A stretch of 64,000 nt of DNA, taken from the NCBI GenBank assembly GCA_037893225.1, contig JAZGUH010000026.1, positions 1,364,001 through 1,428,000 on the forward strand. The letters are read 5' to 3'. Under the pieces are notes generated by a model that worked only from the letters and a program-made list of their open reading frames with translations, was not told where the DNA came from and did no database searches. The stretch's first letter is position 1. Every line of letters begins with the position of its first letter. Position numbers and translations under genes: made by a program. Of this stretch, positions 9,853 through 21,726 are shown piece after piece. Source of the stretch: Hippasteria phrygiana. Lineage: Eukaryota; Echinodermata; Asteroidea; Valvatida; Goniasteridae.

Positions 9853-10466
9853 TTTCCGATACACCTTTCTAAACACGGCATTTTACACGAAACTCCAAAT
9901 ACCACATTTCTGTATATTCTTGAAAACGGTGCCTCTAAGCGGCCAATACATATTGGTTTTCCCGGGCAATTTGCAAATTGTTTTCTGAATATTTGTGTTA
10001 GCGGTCATTCAAATTCGCATGATTTTTGCACATCTGATCAAATTAAGGTTTCTTTTTCACTGTTTGGGCATTCAATTTCAATTCTTAAGCACCAACGATT
10101 TTGTTCCCAATAGTGTTCATTTTTGTTTAGGGACATTCTATTACGTTTTTGGTGCATTCTTACATTGAGTTTTGTAACCTCCGTGTGTGCCTATGACGTC
10201 AGTGTGCATATGACGGATGACCATGCTTTTCTTTTCTTATCCCTTTATGGGCAATTTCATCAAATGGTTATTCAAATTAATAAGATTTCTAATTGATATA
10301 TTTTCCTATTGTCCTCTGGGGTTTTTGTACAAATTGTCTACAATTTATAGTGGAATTTTTTTACCATTTATTATGGATGGGTGATGTAACGAACTAATAA
10401 GGGCTAATAAAATAAAAAGGGCGAATGAATTTTCTTTTTTACTGTTGGTCTCTCCACGAGACCTGA

Positions 10467-10905
10467 TTGTTCGAGCCGAGATCCTCCTTGGCTGCATCCC
10501 CTCCCACTTTTAAGTGCAATTCCAGTTGTGTTGTTTGCCAGACTCGCATACAGGAGTCTGACTCATTTTCTGGCCATTCATCTGGCACTACTCACGGAAC
10601 CAATTGTAACATTACGTGCAACACCTCTAATGTCATATATCTCATTTCTTGCATGGCTTGTGGAATCCAGTATGTCGGGGAGACCAAGAACACGCTCAAA
10701 AAGAGTTTCTATGGCCATCGATCGACTGTGAATATACCAAGAAAATGGACTTTCATGCATAACCATTCCATTTCTGATATACAGGGCATATAATCACTTG
10801 GCCAGAGCAAGGACTCAGTTCGCCTTAGCAGGGAGAAAGTGTGGTTGAAAGCGTCTTCGGACTATTTAACCACATGGTCTCAACATCCAGGAAGGGAATG
10901 ATTAA
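10467..10905 (+). pseudogene. Penelope-like element GIY-YIG endonuclease, 5'-truncated
   Basis: The frame 10467-10793 ends with a GIY-YIG nuclease module: NVIYLISCMACGIQYVGET carries the two short motifs (IYL and QYVG), followed by NTL and a HRS residue cluster. Cysteines lie upstream (CNSSCVVC, CNITC). Penelope-like retroelements end in a GIY-YIG domain after their reverse transcriptase and have this cysteine pattern. After a stop at 10791-10793, an REKVWL segment near 10834 looks like the start of the family C-terminus, then shifts frame. No reverse transcriptase is visible upstream, so the copy is truncated. The nuclease normally nicks the target for reverse transcription; this copy is dead. 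Confidence 0.8.
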
Positions 10906-11190
10906 CTCTTAATTCCCCCCCCCCCCCCTCCCATTGTCATTTGTTTACAGATAATCCTCCTGGCAAACACTCTTATTAGGATTTCTTGCCCACTTGGATG
11001 TCTCCCTTTCCCGTTTAGCCTTGCCACATCCCTCTGTTCCTTCTATTTCCCAATTACCACCTCCTATTTGCACCCTCTCTTGCATGTGTATTCCGTAGGC
11101 CTACATGTTTGTTTCTTGTAGTGTGTCATTTGCCTTTGAGAAAGAACTTGCTTAAGTTCGAAATGTTAGCCAGCTATTTATCTTTGTTTG
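10906..11190 (+). mobile_element. 3' untranslated end of the Penelope-like copy
   Basis: It contains a C run (10916-10928) and ends near GCCTTTGAGAAAGAACTTGC, followed by TTAAGTTCGAAATGTTAGCC, the same terminal motif as the fragment at 7066-7219. This makes the copy about 0.75 kb long from 10440. Confidence 0.65.
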
Positions 11191-12296
11191 TTTTAAAGTT
11201 TGAGCAAAACATAATAGGGGCTTTTGTATGTTGACATGTTTGGGAATCCTTTAACTTTGTTTACTGTTCTTTTTCGTTTTGATTCACCCATCGATCTCTT
11301 CATGTGCAAGACATCGGGGCATGAACCGGTATGTTTGGCAATGGTTGTACCATCGGGAACACTTCTCTTGGGCAGATTCCATCAGACGATCACACCTCCC
11401 CTCGTAGGCTCGCCATCTTGTCTGTCTGAAGACTTAATTAAGATGAAAGAGAGGTGTGCATCTACGGATTGAAGACGTCAGATATGATTTATGTTAAGAT
11501 AACTCAGACCTTTATAGGAATACGGACACGCAGGAAAAGATGCCTGAAAAAAGGTGAAATATGTTCGCCCATTCATGAAAATGAATGCCCGATCTACACG
11601 TTGGTGCAGACGAAATTTAATGAACAATACGATACTTTTAATTTGAATGCATCTTTTACAGGCACGACTGAAGCTAAAAGACGATGGAATGCTCGGATAG
11701 TGAATTTGAATGATTATTTTTGATTGTTGAATGAGCCAGGCATTAAAATGAACGAAAACATTGTGAAATTGGCCGGGAAATCCTATAAAGCAGACCGCTT
11801 TTTAAAAACAATCCGTTACTGGAATAAGCCCAGGAAGGTAACAATTAGGAGTATGAAGGAAAAATATGAATTTCTCAAAACATGAGCGGTACACTTTCTT
11901 TCAAACAGAGGCTGAACCCAAATAAATCGGTGTCAACAACTCTTTCAAATGAGCCCACTGGAAACGACTCGTAATTATTATATAAAAATGACTCATAAAC
12001 CAATGCTAAACATAACATGGTGTGGCTTTGCTGAAACCTATTCTGAAATCTTATGCAAAATTGGTTAATAATTTCTTTACATTTCTCGAAAATCCGTCGC
12101 ATGAATCTAGATATTTCCTTTTAAACAGTATACCTCCTTTTGTCGCATGGATTCAATATGCGCGGGCTAGCTTTTGCCCGGCGGTACCAAATCACCCACA
12201 TGTGACAAAGTTGCAATAACAATGACAACTCGGGGTACCACAATTATAATAACACGCGTATGAACTAATGTACAGTATTTACGAAGCTAGCTGTAC
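11191..12296. other. No recognisable gene
   Basis: Two frames (11224-11472 and 11454-11723) have no motif I recognise. The stretch 11826-11850 repeats part of the inverted repeat near 9.8 kb. Otherwise it is unremarkable AT-rich DNA. Confidence 0.5.
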
Positions 12297-12702
12297 CATG
12301 CGTAAAATGCAATTTGCGCATGCGCACATCGACTTGCCAACTAGCACCTAGCTTGCTTTAAAAAAATCGCGTCAAAAAAAATCACGAATGGATAGCATGC
12401 AGGACGTGGATTTCTTTTACGCGAATATTGACGTCAATATTCACAAATTGCAATGTCCCTTCACGGCCACCATACAAAGGTCACTGCACACAGAACGCTG
12501 AATTGCCACACCGCATGATGAAATTGAATTGCGGATTGGCAAATGAAAGGACGATTACTTGTAAAACCGAATAGGTATGCGAGCCCGGAGAATCGATAAC
12601 TACCAAATTGCCGAACGGAATGGTGAAATTGCCAAATTGAATGATGGAAATGACGAAGCCAACGATCTGAAGCCACCCAAGATAGCAATGGCGTTCCATA
12701 GT
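12297..12702 (-). repeat. Minisatellite-bearing dispersed element, copy 2 (inverted)
   Basis: Reverse complement of 8399-8940, with about two minisatellite units left. It carries GAATATTGACGTCAATATTC at 12422-12441. Confidence 0.75.
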
Positions 12703-12720
12703 AACATACCCCGCGTAATA

Positions 12721-12870
12721 GACCTTATCGCAAATACCGCCTGGATGAGACGTCACAATGGTTACCAGGGACGTGTGAAAGAAACGCGCACCAAAATCGC
12801 TCCCATTTCCTTCCCACAATCCCTTGTGACCATTGTGACGTCTCGACCAGGCGGTATTTGCGATACGGTC
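12721..12870. mobile_element. 150-bp MITE flanked by TA
   Basis: The ends are about 50 bp of imperfect inverted repeat: GACCTTATCGCAAATACCGC on the left and, reverse-complemented, GACCGTATCGCAAATACCGC on the right. TA occurs on both sides (12719-12720, 12871-12872). The related sequence at 27715-27730 (CCGCGTAATAAAGCTTTGGG) runs through without it, giving an approximate empty site. TA duplication fits a Tc1/mariner-type MITE. Confidence 0.75.
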
Positions 12871-13062
12871 TATATAGCTTTGGACGGCAGTACATTACAG
12901 CGTAGACCGAGGCCGTGGCGTTGACAGCCCCGGTGCTCCCATCGCGATCTGCAGACGCTAAGTCGACCGACATGTTTTTCGTAGACGTCCTATCCGGCGG
13001 CGACGACCGCTCAGTCAAAGGGTAGGTGACCGCCTGGTCGGCTTCTTGAACTGACGTTTTGA
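12871..13062 (+). repeat. Module shared with 27727-27868
   Basis: GGACGGCAGTACATTACAGC and the segment from GCTAAGTCGACCGACATG to GGTAGGTGACCGCCT occur at both places in the same orientation. At 27.8 kb the module leads into the helicase fragment's intron, while here it leads into a CCAAGAC element. Confidence 0.7.
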
Positions 13063-13231
13063 TAGTCTTGGTTCCAAGACCTTCGTGTTCCTTTTTTCCC
13101 TTCCGAACGAGGGCGCTGTTTCTCAGTAAATCGATTCTGATTGTATTCGATAATGTTTTATATATTACGCGCTCTGACAAGAATCGATTCTACTGTTCTT
13201 TGCTCGGTTCTTCACTCTCACGAAGGTCTTG
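13063..13231. mobile_element. CCAAGAC hairpin element, family B (copy 1)
   Basis: It starts TAGTCTTGGTTCCAAGACCT and ends CACGAAGGTCTTGG, so AAGACCTTCGTG and CACGAAGGTCTT are the inverted ends. GAGGGCGCTGT and two AATCGATTCT words lie inside. Other copies: 24800-24940, 24940-25110, and inverted at 29039-29208. Confidence 0.65.
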
Positions 13232-15243
13232 GATATCTCTGTCCGCGGGTCTTAACTTTTTCTTTACTTTTTCGACATTCTCCCCCGACTTTCCGGGGGA
13301 GCCAATCAGCGATTGAGTTTGACCTTGACAAATGAATTATTCATAACTTGGCGAGCATGCACGATTAAATAGGACGCGGTGCGGTCATTTGTGTATGCGT
13401 GTGTTGTGTTGTCCGGAAATTTGAAGTTCACCGCGCCCGGGCCCAACGCATTGTGCGATCCGCGTGACCCAGTCTGTCATGTCTGTGGGAAATATTTTTT
13501 AAGTTGACGTGGCACGACGTACGTGTCGTTAAAATCCGCGAAGTATCTGTAGTGCAGCTGAAGTTTATTTAGACATTAAATAAAGTGTAGGCCTATACGA
13601 AATATATTTTAATACTTCCGAATGTAAATTTAGAACTATAACCTTTGATGACAGCCAGTGTGTTTACGTGCTTACTATTCCACATGTAATAGACAAAATA
13701 CTTGCAGTAGTCGGTGTACAGATATTGGTTAAAAGAACTACATCACAATTGATTTATTGATCATTTTCAATTTTCCTTTTAAACAACAATTTTTATACAA
13801 AGAAAAACATATCAGAAAGGATTAACAAATGGTGATACATACGGCGTACATAATAGCCCAACTTTTATAGTTAAATATAATCCCCAAAAAATTGTCGACA
13901 AGAAGTGTTGATAAGTGAAGGCAAAAACATAGATTTCGGGGTTGTAGGGATGGGGAATATATCTCCACCCACACACTTTATGACAAGATCACCCTAGACA
14001 AAAGAAAACAATTAAAATAGACCAGGAGGTATTAAACATTTCACATGGAAATTACAGTAGAATTGTCGGAAAGAGGGTTAAATTTGGGTTTGTGTATGGA
14101 CCATAATTAATACATGTGTAATAGACAGCGTAGTGTCCAATCCCCCCCACCCCTTCGAAATTTTCAGTTGGTTGGTTTTGGAATTTCATGATATCCCCCC
14201 CCCCCTTTCCCGGTCTCCACACATGTCATAGTCAAATCATGGAGGCGCGCTTGAGTGAAGGTAACAATTTATGAGAAGGTATTACCCGATGACATGTACA
14301 TTATATATTGTGCATGTACACTGTATAAGCTAGAACACTGGTGTATAAACATGTGAGGTGATAAACTTAAAAAAGACTTCAGAATGGAGGACGTCCCAGC
14401 CAGTTTGTATAAGTAAATGTATTATACATTTTTTTAAATGCCACATGTACATGTACATGTAAATCTGCCAATATAATTTTTCAGGATGTAAATTTACAAT
14501 AATGGTTTAAAATCTTTACAGAAATACATTTTATCCAGTGAAAAATTATGTTTACCTCAAGAATTAAAATAAATGAGTGAAGTTAACCATCTACTTTGAT
14601 TTTAAATCCACTGCATTTAAGTGGTTTGCTGGGCTTGCTATTTCAGACTTCTCTTCTTCATGTTCACTTTTTTAAATATTAGTATACATGGATTACTATA
14701 CACATGTAGGAATGTAATGTATTTAGTGGAGGAAATTTTTATTGGGAGAAATATAAATAATTAAGACAATGATGAATTTAAGCTCCACCTTGAAGACAAA
14801 GTGAGTCAAAAGTTGACCAAAGACCGTCCTGTAAATGTATTGTACATGCATATAACTGGACTGAAATATCCAATTAATACAATACTGGGCCTGGCCATGG
14901 CTGGCTGCAAAAAAAGGCACCACATGTTTGTACATGTAATTAAACAAGACTGGCAAAAATCAATCTTTGATAAAAAATAATTTAAGAATGTTACTATTCT
15001 GCATTTATTCATTCACATTGGCTAATTAACATCCCAGATTAAAGTGCACACCTGCAGGTAATTTGTCATTATCTCATTCTGGGACGTAGCAAGAAAGATC
15101 AGAAACTCCAAGTTATTCAAACTTGAAGTTCAAGTACGTACACTATACATGTATCCACAGTGTTCATATGTGGATATGTACATTGTACGTACACTTGGCT
15201 TTTGTACACAGTAGTACATCCACGTTTTTTTTCAAACGGTATT
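13232..15243 (+). repeat. 2-kb dispersed repeat R, copy 1
   Basis: It runs from GGATATCTCTGTCCGCGGGT through CACGACGTACGTGTCG and GGCGTACATAATAGCCCAAC to TTTCAAACGGTATT. Copies lie at 25110-26440 (3' truncated) and 60883-62904 (5' shorter), with a partial copy at 19100-19570. All keep the same order. No long ORF is shared between copies, so it is probably a non-autonomous element; ends and target duplication are not resolved. Confidence 0.7.
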
Positions 15244-15494
15244 GGACAGGGCCTGACTTATTGTTAAAATGATAGTGACGTCATCACACGTACGCCATCT
15301 GTTGTTATCCCTAAAACATGCATACAATTGCGCAAACAAAGGGGAAGCGGATGTGTTTTATTTCTCGATGGTTAAATCGATATCGGCACCAATGATGCGA
15401 CACCGGATAATCTACTAGTACATGTACTTGTATGACGATCGACGTTGATGGATATGATCCCCCGTTTTAAAACGCTAGTGAAGGCAACAATTTG

Positions 15495-15583
15495 TTGTCG
15501 ACCACTGGTCGGTTTTTGCCTGGTACCCAACATATATGTGTTTCGTGTACAGGTTGTTATGGAAAATCGACTAGTGGTTTGTA
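15495..15583. repeat. Hairpin repeat, copy 1
   Basis: GTCGACCACTGGTCGG on one side and ATCGACTAGTGGTT on the other enclose TTTTTGCCTGGTACCCAACA. A second copy lies at 15814-15900. Confidence 0.6.
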
Positions 15584-15589
15584 AAAGTT

Positions 15590-17120
15590 GCAGTGGGTGC
15601 CGCCATCTTGAATTGCGTCCCCATTCCGTTATTCCCAGCCGCCATGTTTTAACTTTTTTTAATGAACTCACAATCAAGAAATTGTTTTTGTGTATTTCCT
15701 CAATAGCAAAGAAATTATAAAATTCTGCAAGATTAATTAAATTGAAGGTTGAAATCTTGACTCTTCCAATCGAATGGATAGTAAACATGAAGCACGTTCG
15801 AGCAGCGACCTTTTGTCGACCACTGGTCGTTTTTTGCCTGGTACCCAACATGTGATTCGTGTACAGGTTGTTATGGAAAATCGACTAGTGGTTGACAAAT
15901 AGTCGCCGCTCGAACTTTTTCATTCATGTAAATATTTCTTATGTACAAATTTCTTATGTAAAAGTTGCAGTGGGTGCAGCCATCTCGTTATTCCCAACGG
16001 CCATGTTATAACTTTTTTTAATGAACTCATAATCAAGAAATCGTTTTTGTGTATTTCCTCATAAAGGAAAGACATTATGAAATAATTCAAGAATAAAGGT
16101 TTAAATCATGACTGTATAAAGGAAAGGAGAACATATATATCTTCATCATCTTGAATTACGTCGCCATTTCGTAATTAGTAAAATAATATGTTGGAGCTTT
16201 TTTGATCTCACGGTCAAGAAATGATTTTTGTGTATTTTCTCAATAAAGCAAAGATATTACTTTTAAGAAATAATGCAAGATTGAATTGAAGTTTAAATTC
16301 TTGACTCTTCAAACCCATCATGGAAAGGTGAACATGTAGGTGCATGTTCTTGATGCATAAAAGTTGTTTCAGTTGGCTCCGCCATCTTGAATTTCTCTAG
16401 TTTCATAGTTTGTAAGCGCCATGTTTTTATGCATTTTCCCAATAAAGCGAAGAAATTATGAAATACTGCAGGATTAGTTGAAATCCTGACTCTTCAAATC
16501 GAATGGATGGAAAGGTAAACATGCATGTACATGTAGGTCCCAATATCTTTATCATGTAAAAATTGCAGTGGGCGCCGCCATCTTGAATTGCGTCCCCATT
16601 TCGTAATTCATAATCGCCATGTTTAATTTAGAACTTTTTTTCAATGATGAACTCACAATCAAGAAATCGTTTTTGTGTATTTCTCAATAAAGCAAAAACA
16701 ATAAGAAATAATGCAAGAAAGAATTGAGGGTTGAAATTTTGAAAAAGGATGGAAAGGTGAACATGTACAAAAGCCTACGTGTATCGGATGACGTCAGTTG
16801 GCACGACAAAAACTGGCTCCAAACAAATGAAGATTTCGACTGTTCCTTTGTTAACAACCAGTAATGAAAACGTACACATGGACACAAATTAACAACAGTA
16901 TTCTGGTGTCATACATTGCATTGACATCATCATTTCGGTAATCTATAGGTCCACATGTCTTTATTCTGTAAATAGTTATATCATGGAGGAAGAATGTTTT
17001 CTTCCTCCATGGTTGTAATAATGGCGCCGCCTTCTTGAATTGCGTTTTTATGTCGTAATTCGTAAGCACGCCCTGCTAGATTTATTTTAAATGATCTCAT
17101 AATCAAGTAATCGTGCAACA
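15590..17120. repeat. Degenerate tandem array, period about 200-250 bp
   Basis: Six diverged units start with a CGCCATCTTGAATTGCGT-like segment (15600, 15980, 16150, 16378, 16573, 17026). Each continues to AATCAAGAAATC and then TTTTTGTGTATTT, CTCAATAAAGCAAAG and GACTCTTC. The units differ by many substitutions and indels. AATAAAG recurs once per unit by descent, so it is not evidence for genes. Confidence 0.7.
15814..15900. repeat. Hairpin repeat, copy 2
   Basis: Same unit as 15495-15583, inserted between units of the tandem array. Confidence 0.6.
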
Positions 17121-17323
17121 AGACAGAGTCGCGCAATCGCCAAATTTGAAATGACATCGATATCTATGTTTTTCCTAAAAAATAAAAATTCTGTAAAAAA
17201 GCGCTGTATACATGTATAAACGCTGATGATGGGTTATGTGTGAAAAATGAAGAGATCATTATATTGCAAATTTATCAGAAAAGAATAACAAACTTCGAAT
17301 CAATTAGTCTAAGCTGCCCTAAA

Positions 17324-17454
17324 GCCCGGTTCATACTTTATGCGAATGCGAAGTGAATTTCATGACGTCAACATTTAAAGCTTCATTGTGACGTTCTCCG
17401 TTACCATAACGAATATGCTTCGCATACGCATTCGCATGAAATATGAACCGGGCT
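17324..17454. mobile_element. About 130-bp hairpin MITE
   Basis: AGCCCGGTTCATACTTTATG then CGAATGCG on the left is mirrored by CGCATTCGCATGAAATATGA then ACCGGGCT on the right. Flanks are CTAAA and TTAAA, compatible with a TTAA or TAA target but not exact. Confidence 0.65.
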
Positions 17455-18036
17455 TAAATTGCCTTGCGCGTAAAAGGTAAACTTCAATCACGCAGCGAAA
17501 ACATTATACTTAACGGCATGTATCCCCGACGCAAAAAAAATCAATATTTAAAAAAAAATGTATAGAATCTCTAAAATTGTTTTTCATTCGATTTAACGTA
17601 CAATAATCATGGGCTGTTGTATTGAGTGATGACGAAGCACTGCAGTTTTTGTTGTGTACTTAAATAATAATTAATGTACATCTTTGTATACTTCAAAACG
17701 TACTTTTTTTCTATCAGAATAGATCGAAATTGCGGAAATAAATGATGCCGTCATGCCCTGTTGTTTCAATGAAAATCATGGAAACTTAAAATAAATCAGA
17801 AATCCACATGTATATGTATAGGCCGTACATGTAGGCCCTACTTTACAAATCTAAGCCCCGCTAGAATTGTATGTCATGACTTTAGAAAAGCCTTTGAATT
17901 GCTGTTTATGTACATGTATAGTCTGACCAAAGCCACCAAAAGATGAGTCATCAGTCCACCATTGTGGCCCAGGAGCCCTTTGTGGAGACTCTAGCCTTTT
18001 ATGACACCTCTCCGTCTGGTATAATCCGTCCTTCCT

Positions 18037-18056
18037 GGCCGGCCAGCTGGCCGGCC
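18037..18056. repeat. 20-bp perfect GC palindrome
   Basis: GGCCGGCCAGCTGGCCGGCC, perfectly self-complementary. Confidence 0.9.
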
Positions 18057-18130
18057 TGTGTTCTTTGTTATCGTTAATCCCAGATCAATAAAGAGCACAA
18101 ACGGTTGAAAATTGCCTATGCTCACTGGAA

Positions 18131-18240
18131 CGCATCGGCACGCATCGGCACGCATCGGCACGCATCGGCACGCATCGGCACGCATCGGCACGCATCGGCA
18201 CGCATCGGCACGCATCGGCACGCATCGGCACGCAATGGCA
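18131..18240. repeat. Decamer array CGCATCGGCA x10
   Basis: Ten identical CGCATCGGCA units in register (18131-18230) followed by a variant CGCAATGGCA. GC-rich sequence with CGTGCG words continues to 18300. Long ORFs in several frames and on both strands here are caused by the repeat. Confidence 0.95.
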
Positions 18241-18382
18241 CGCAGGGGGCCCGTGCCTTTGCGTGCAATTGCGTGCGGACCCGTCCGCACGCGTGCGCAC
18301 GCAAATTGGCATTAATCCATGGTCCCTTAGTCATCCGTGATGGTAGCACGGATTTCTTGGTGTCATAAGAAAGAGGACATCA

Positions 18383-18478
18383 TTAAGTAATAGATGGTGG
18401 TTACCATTTTAAACAAAATTGAGCAGTATCTGAGAAATAAACAGATTAATCTCGGTTTCCATATTTTTAAGACACCCT
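18383..18478. repeat. Dispersed repeat shared with 58484-58577
   Basis: TTAAGTAATAGATGGTGGTT, GAGCAGTATCTGAGAAATAA and GACACCCTG occur at both places. The second copy directly abuts the right end of the large palindrome. Confidence 0.7.
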
Positions 18479-19099
18479 GCAATTACGGGTTATTTTCCCG
18501 GGCCGCATAAGCCCAAATTAAGCGCAAGAACAGTGCACATCCGCCTTGAGCAAGCGAATGCTGGGCTATCTTGAATGGTCTTGAGGTCTTGAGATCTTGC
18601 GCGGTCCACTCCAGGAACGGAACAGAACCAAAATAATGGAAAATCAGCAGAACACACAGTGCAGACGCGCAGTATCTCGCACGCGTGCATGAGCGCTGCA
18701 CGCGTTTCTCATACACCAGCACTGATTGGTTAAATAATACAACAGTCCTACGGTAGCATGTAACAGTGCAGCAGTGCATTGACTCGAAGTTGTGCCGTGT
18801 GCCAGCATACGAGCGTACAGTTAGTACGCTCGTTCAGTAAACCAGTGGCGATTTTCGCCACAATAAAAACACGTCTGAACATCGCCTTTGGCTATATGCC
18901 AGCAAGGGGGATGGGGCGGCTGGCTGCCGCTGGACAACGATCGTGTTTACAATTTCTGCACACCATGGCAACCTGCAGCTGATTAAAAGAGAGTTTGGGA
19001 CCAAACCGTGTGTCTGTGGCGAATAATGTATTAATTATTTTGCAATAATAAAATTAAGTATATTGCAGTAGTAAAAGAAAAAGAAATATTTTACAGTAT

Positions 19100-19570
19100 T
19101 AAATGAGAGGTACATCTGCCAATTGATTTTTTTCAGGATGGAAATTTAAAATACATGAAAAAAGAGATATGTAACAAATGGTGTATTTCATATTTCTGAT
19201 AACCACACACTGAACTCTGTGGCAGTTCTAACCTTCAATGGTAATTTATATATCAACATAAATGTAACTTTGCAATAATGGTCTAAAATCTTTACAGTAA
19301 TACATTTTATCCAGTGAAAAATTATGTTTACCTCCCGAATTAATATAAATTAGTGAAGTTAACCATCTACTTTGATTTTAGATCAACTGCATTTGAGTGG
19401 CTTGCTGGGCTTGCTATACTTCTCTTCTTCATGTTCATTTTTGTAAATATTAGTGTACATGGATTACTACACATGTAGGAATGTAATATATTTACTGGAG
19501 GAATTTTTTTATTGGGAGAAATATGAGTAATAAAGACAATGATGAATTTAAGATTCACCTTGAAGACATG
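19100..19570 (+). repeat. Repeat R, partial copy
   Basis: It matches the middle of repeat R (for example AATACATTTTATCCAGTG, GAAGTTAACCATCTACTTTG and GACAATGATGAATTTAAG), with more divergence than the other copies. Confidence 0.65.
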
Positions 19571-19755
19571 TCAAATCTCGAAGCATGTAGTGCAATTTTT
19601 CACCCCATATCGGGCAGGGTATCGTACATGTATACCGGTACGTATGCAATTTGACCCGTCCCAGCATCCAACGCTGCCACAGAGCACGCGCTCAGCAAGC
19701 AAGCGCATGCGTAATACCGAACTCAGTGACCTTTCAGACTCGACACTTCCGTTCG

Positions 19756-19850
19756 AAAAGGTGGATCAAGCATAAATGGGAACGCGACTTGCGGTTTCGT
19801 TGCGGTTAGACAACGATCACACCAAAATGCCGGATCTTGATCCACCTTTT
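19756..19850. repeat. Inverted repeat, 15-bp stem
   Basis: AAAAGGTGGATCAAG at 19756-19770 and its exact reverse complement at 19836-19850. MITE-like, but no target duplication was seen. Confidence 0.5.
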
Positions 19851-20012
19851 CCAAATTCAAGTGGGAACGCACCTATAATTTATGATGTGCAGCTCGTGCA
19901 ACGAAAGTGAAATGCTTTTAAGTATTGAATACTTAAAAGCATGTGATAAATGCTAAAAGTATGAACTTGTATTACTTCAGTCATACAGATGGTAGTCCTA
20001 GGCCCATAGGCT

Positions 20013-20070
20013 GGGGGGGGGGGGGGGGTGTGGTTTAGAATAACCACCCCCCCCCCCCCCCCCCCCCCCC
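20013..20070. repeat. G16 run followed by C24 run
   Basis: A 16-base G run, then TGTGGTTTAGAATAACCA, then a 24-base C run. The pair can fold into a hairpin of at least 16 G:C pairs. Confidence 0.85.
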
Positions 20071-20109
20071 TTTGCGACGAGTTCCGCTCAGAAATAAAAA
20101 AATATATCG

Positions 20110-21490
20110 CCGCCCACAAAATCCACACGACCCAAAAATGATTCAGAAAACTCGCCTGCGAGTTGTAAACACAAGCTTTTTGTTCAATCTTTGAACAATC
20201 AATCCCGGCGACCGACGCTTAAGCAGTTCGTGGAACGTATTTATGGGTGTTCGCAACGGTTGCGCATAATTATAGGCCTACCAAACGTTCCACTTTGGGG
20301 TTTGACAAAATCCCCCAGTCTCGGGGCAGGATACGGTTCATACGACTCAATAACGTCTATAGTCTACCTCCATGGTCTGGTGATTCCTTCGACAATACAA
20401 ATCTGTCCTTGCACTTTCCATGAATGCGTTGTGCAAAGTAGAACCATTTCTATGGGAAGCAAGCATTTATTACGACAACATCTTTGGAAGGTTGGAAAAT
20501 TGTAAAGAATGCCCGTCATTGATGATTGGAAATTGTTTGGCATGGTTGGGTACGGTACAGACCTTTTGACTGATTACACCCACGCAACATTCAATTTTCA
20601 TGAAAAGTGCGAGGACAGATTTGAATTATCAAATCAGTAAACTTTTGTCAAAAATTACTAGACGGTGGAAACTGAGTAGATTGCCATGAACCCCCGGAAT
20701 CCAAACTAAACGGGTTTTGGGAGGAAATAAGGTAAACTGCATCATACATGCAAACAGTATTGAATTACAACTGTTCGTCCTTGCCTTCCAACTTCGCTAC
20801 CGGATTCAGTCGAATGACAAATTCCTCTGCCGAATTTCACAGTAATACAAGATGGCAGTCGAGTCCTGTGCACGGCTTCCAACCTTCTCTTTTACAAACC
20901 CCACAAATGCTCTTATAGACCGTTCTCACTTGAACGATTTTTTGATCAACTGCGGCGCGACTAAAAAAATCGTACAGCCGTGCGATTTCCGTGCGAATGT
21001 TCATGTTTCTTTCCCGCGCATTCTCACTTGTACAACTGCCGTGCGACTGCCGTTCAACTCTCGTACGCCAAAGCCACAGTGTGTGTATATATGTAGGCCT
21101 ATGCAGGAAGATTCAGGAGGATCACCCCATGTATCCTTACCAAAATGAAAACATGGCTGTGCAACTATGACGTTTATTTCATATGAGGTGCTGGGGACGC
21201 GAGGTTTTACGGTTGTTTTTGCGGGCATAAATAGTTTGCAAGGGCTTGTTTGTGAGGTCCATATAGCTGAGAGGGTCTTTAGCGGGTTTTGAGGTTATGG
21301 AGTTTGTTTTCTTCCTTTCTCGGTCGTTGGGACCACCAAATTTGGTTTTGACTCTCATTTTCGGTTCCCGGCCGGTGCATTCATCATTGTTAGGGCTTGA
21401 AATTCATATGCAAATCAGTGTATGCCTTTGGTGGGTTTTGCAATAATGCGTTCGGGCGTGGCCCCTAAAATCCGGCGCGAATGCAGCTCC
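20110..21490. other. No recognisable gene
   Basis: Frames at 20191-20505 and 20852-21148 have no motif I recognise. I see no splice-bounded exon that I can defend. Confidence 0.45.
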
Positions 21491-21491
21491 A

Positions 21492-21726
21492 TAGAGGAAT
21501 CCCAAAACGACGAGTTTAGCGCCGATCTGCGCACTTCCGCGTTTGAAAACGAGAATCGCAATGTCACAGTGAACAACTTTATGCTAATTGTACGCCTGCG
21601 CTGCCTTTTATGGTCTGACCAATTCATGCATGAATGAATGTGCTGAAAAGCGTTGTTTTGTTTGCCACTGACATTCTCGTTTTCAACTCGGAAGTGCGCA
21701 GAATGGGCTAATGTGAAATTCCTCTA
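21492..21726. mobile_element. 235-bp hairpin MITE
   Basis: Ends are TAGAGGAAT and ATTCCTCTA. Inside, GCGCACTTCCGCGTTTGAAA then ACGAGAAT and ATGTCACAGTG are mirrored by CACTGACATTCTCGTTTTCA then ACTCGGAAGTGCGC. Confidence 0.65.

Noticed and set aside
9806..9988. Small ORF MPRKVTIRNRKERYEFF
   Set aside because: It begins within an inverted repeat whose other copy (11.83 kb) reads similarly only over the repeated segment. Likely repeat-derived.
18131..18240. CRISPR-like array
   Set aside because: Units of 10 bp are contiguous with no spacers, in a eukaryotic context. It is a simple tandem repeat.
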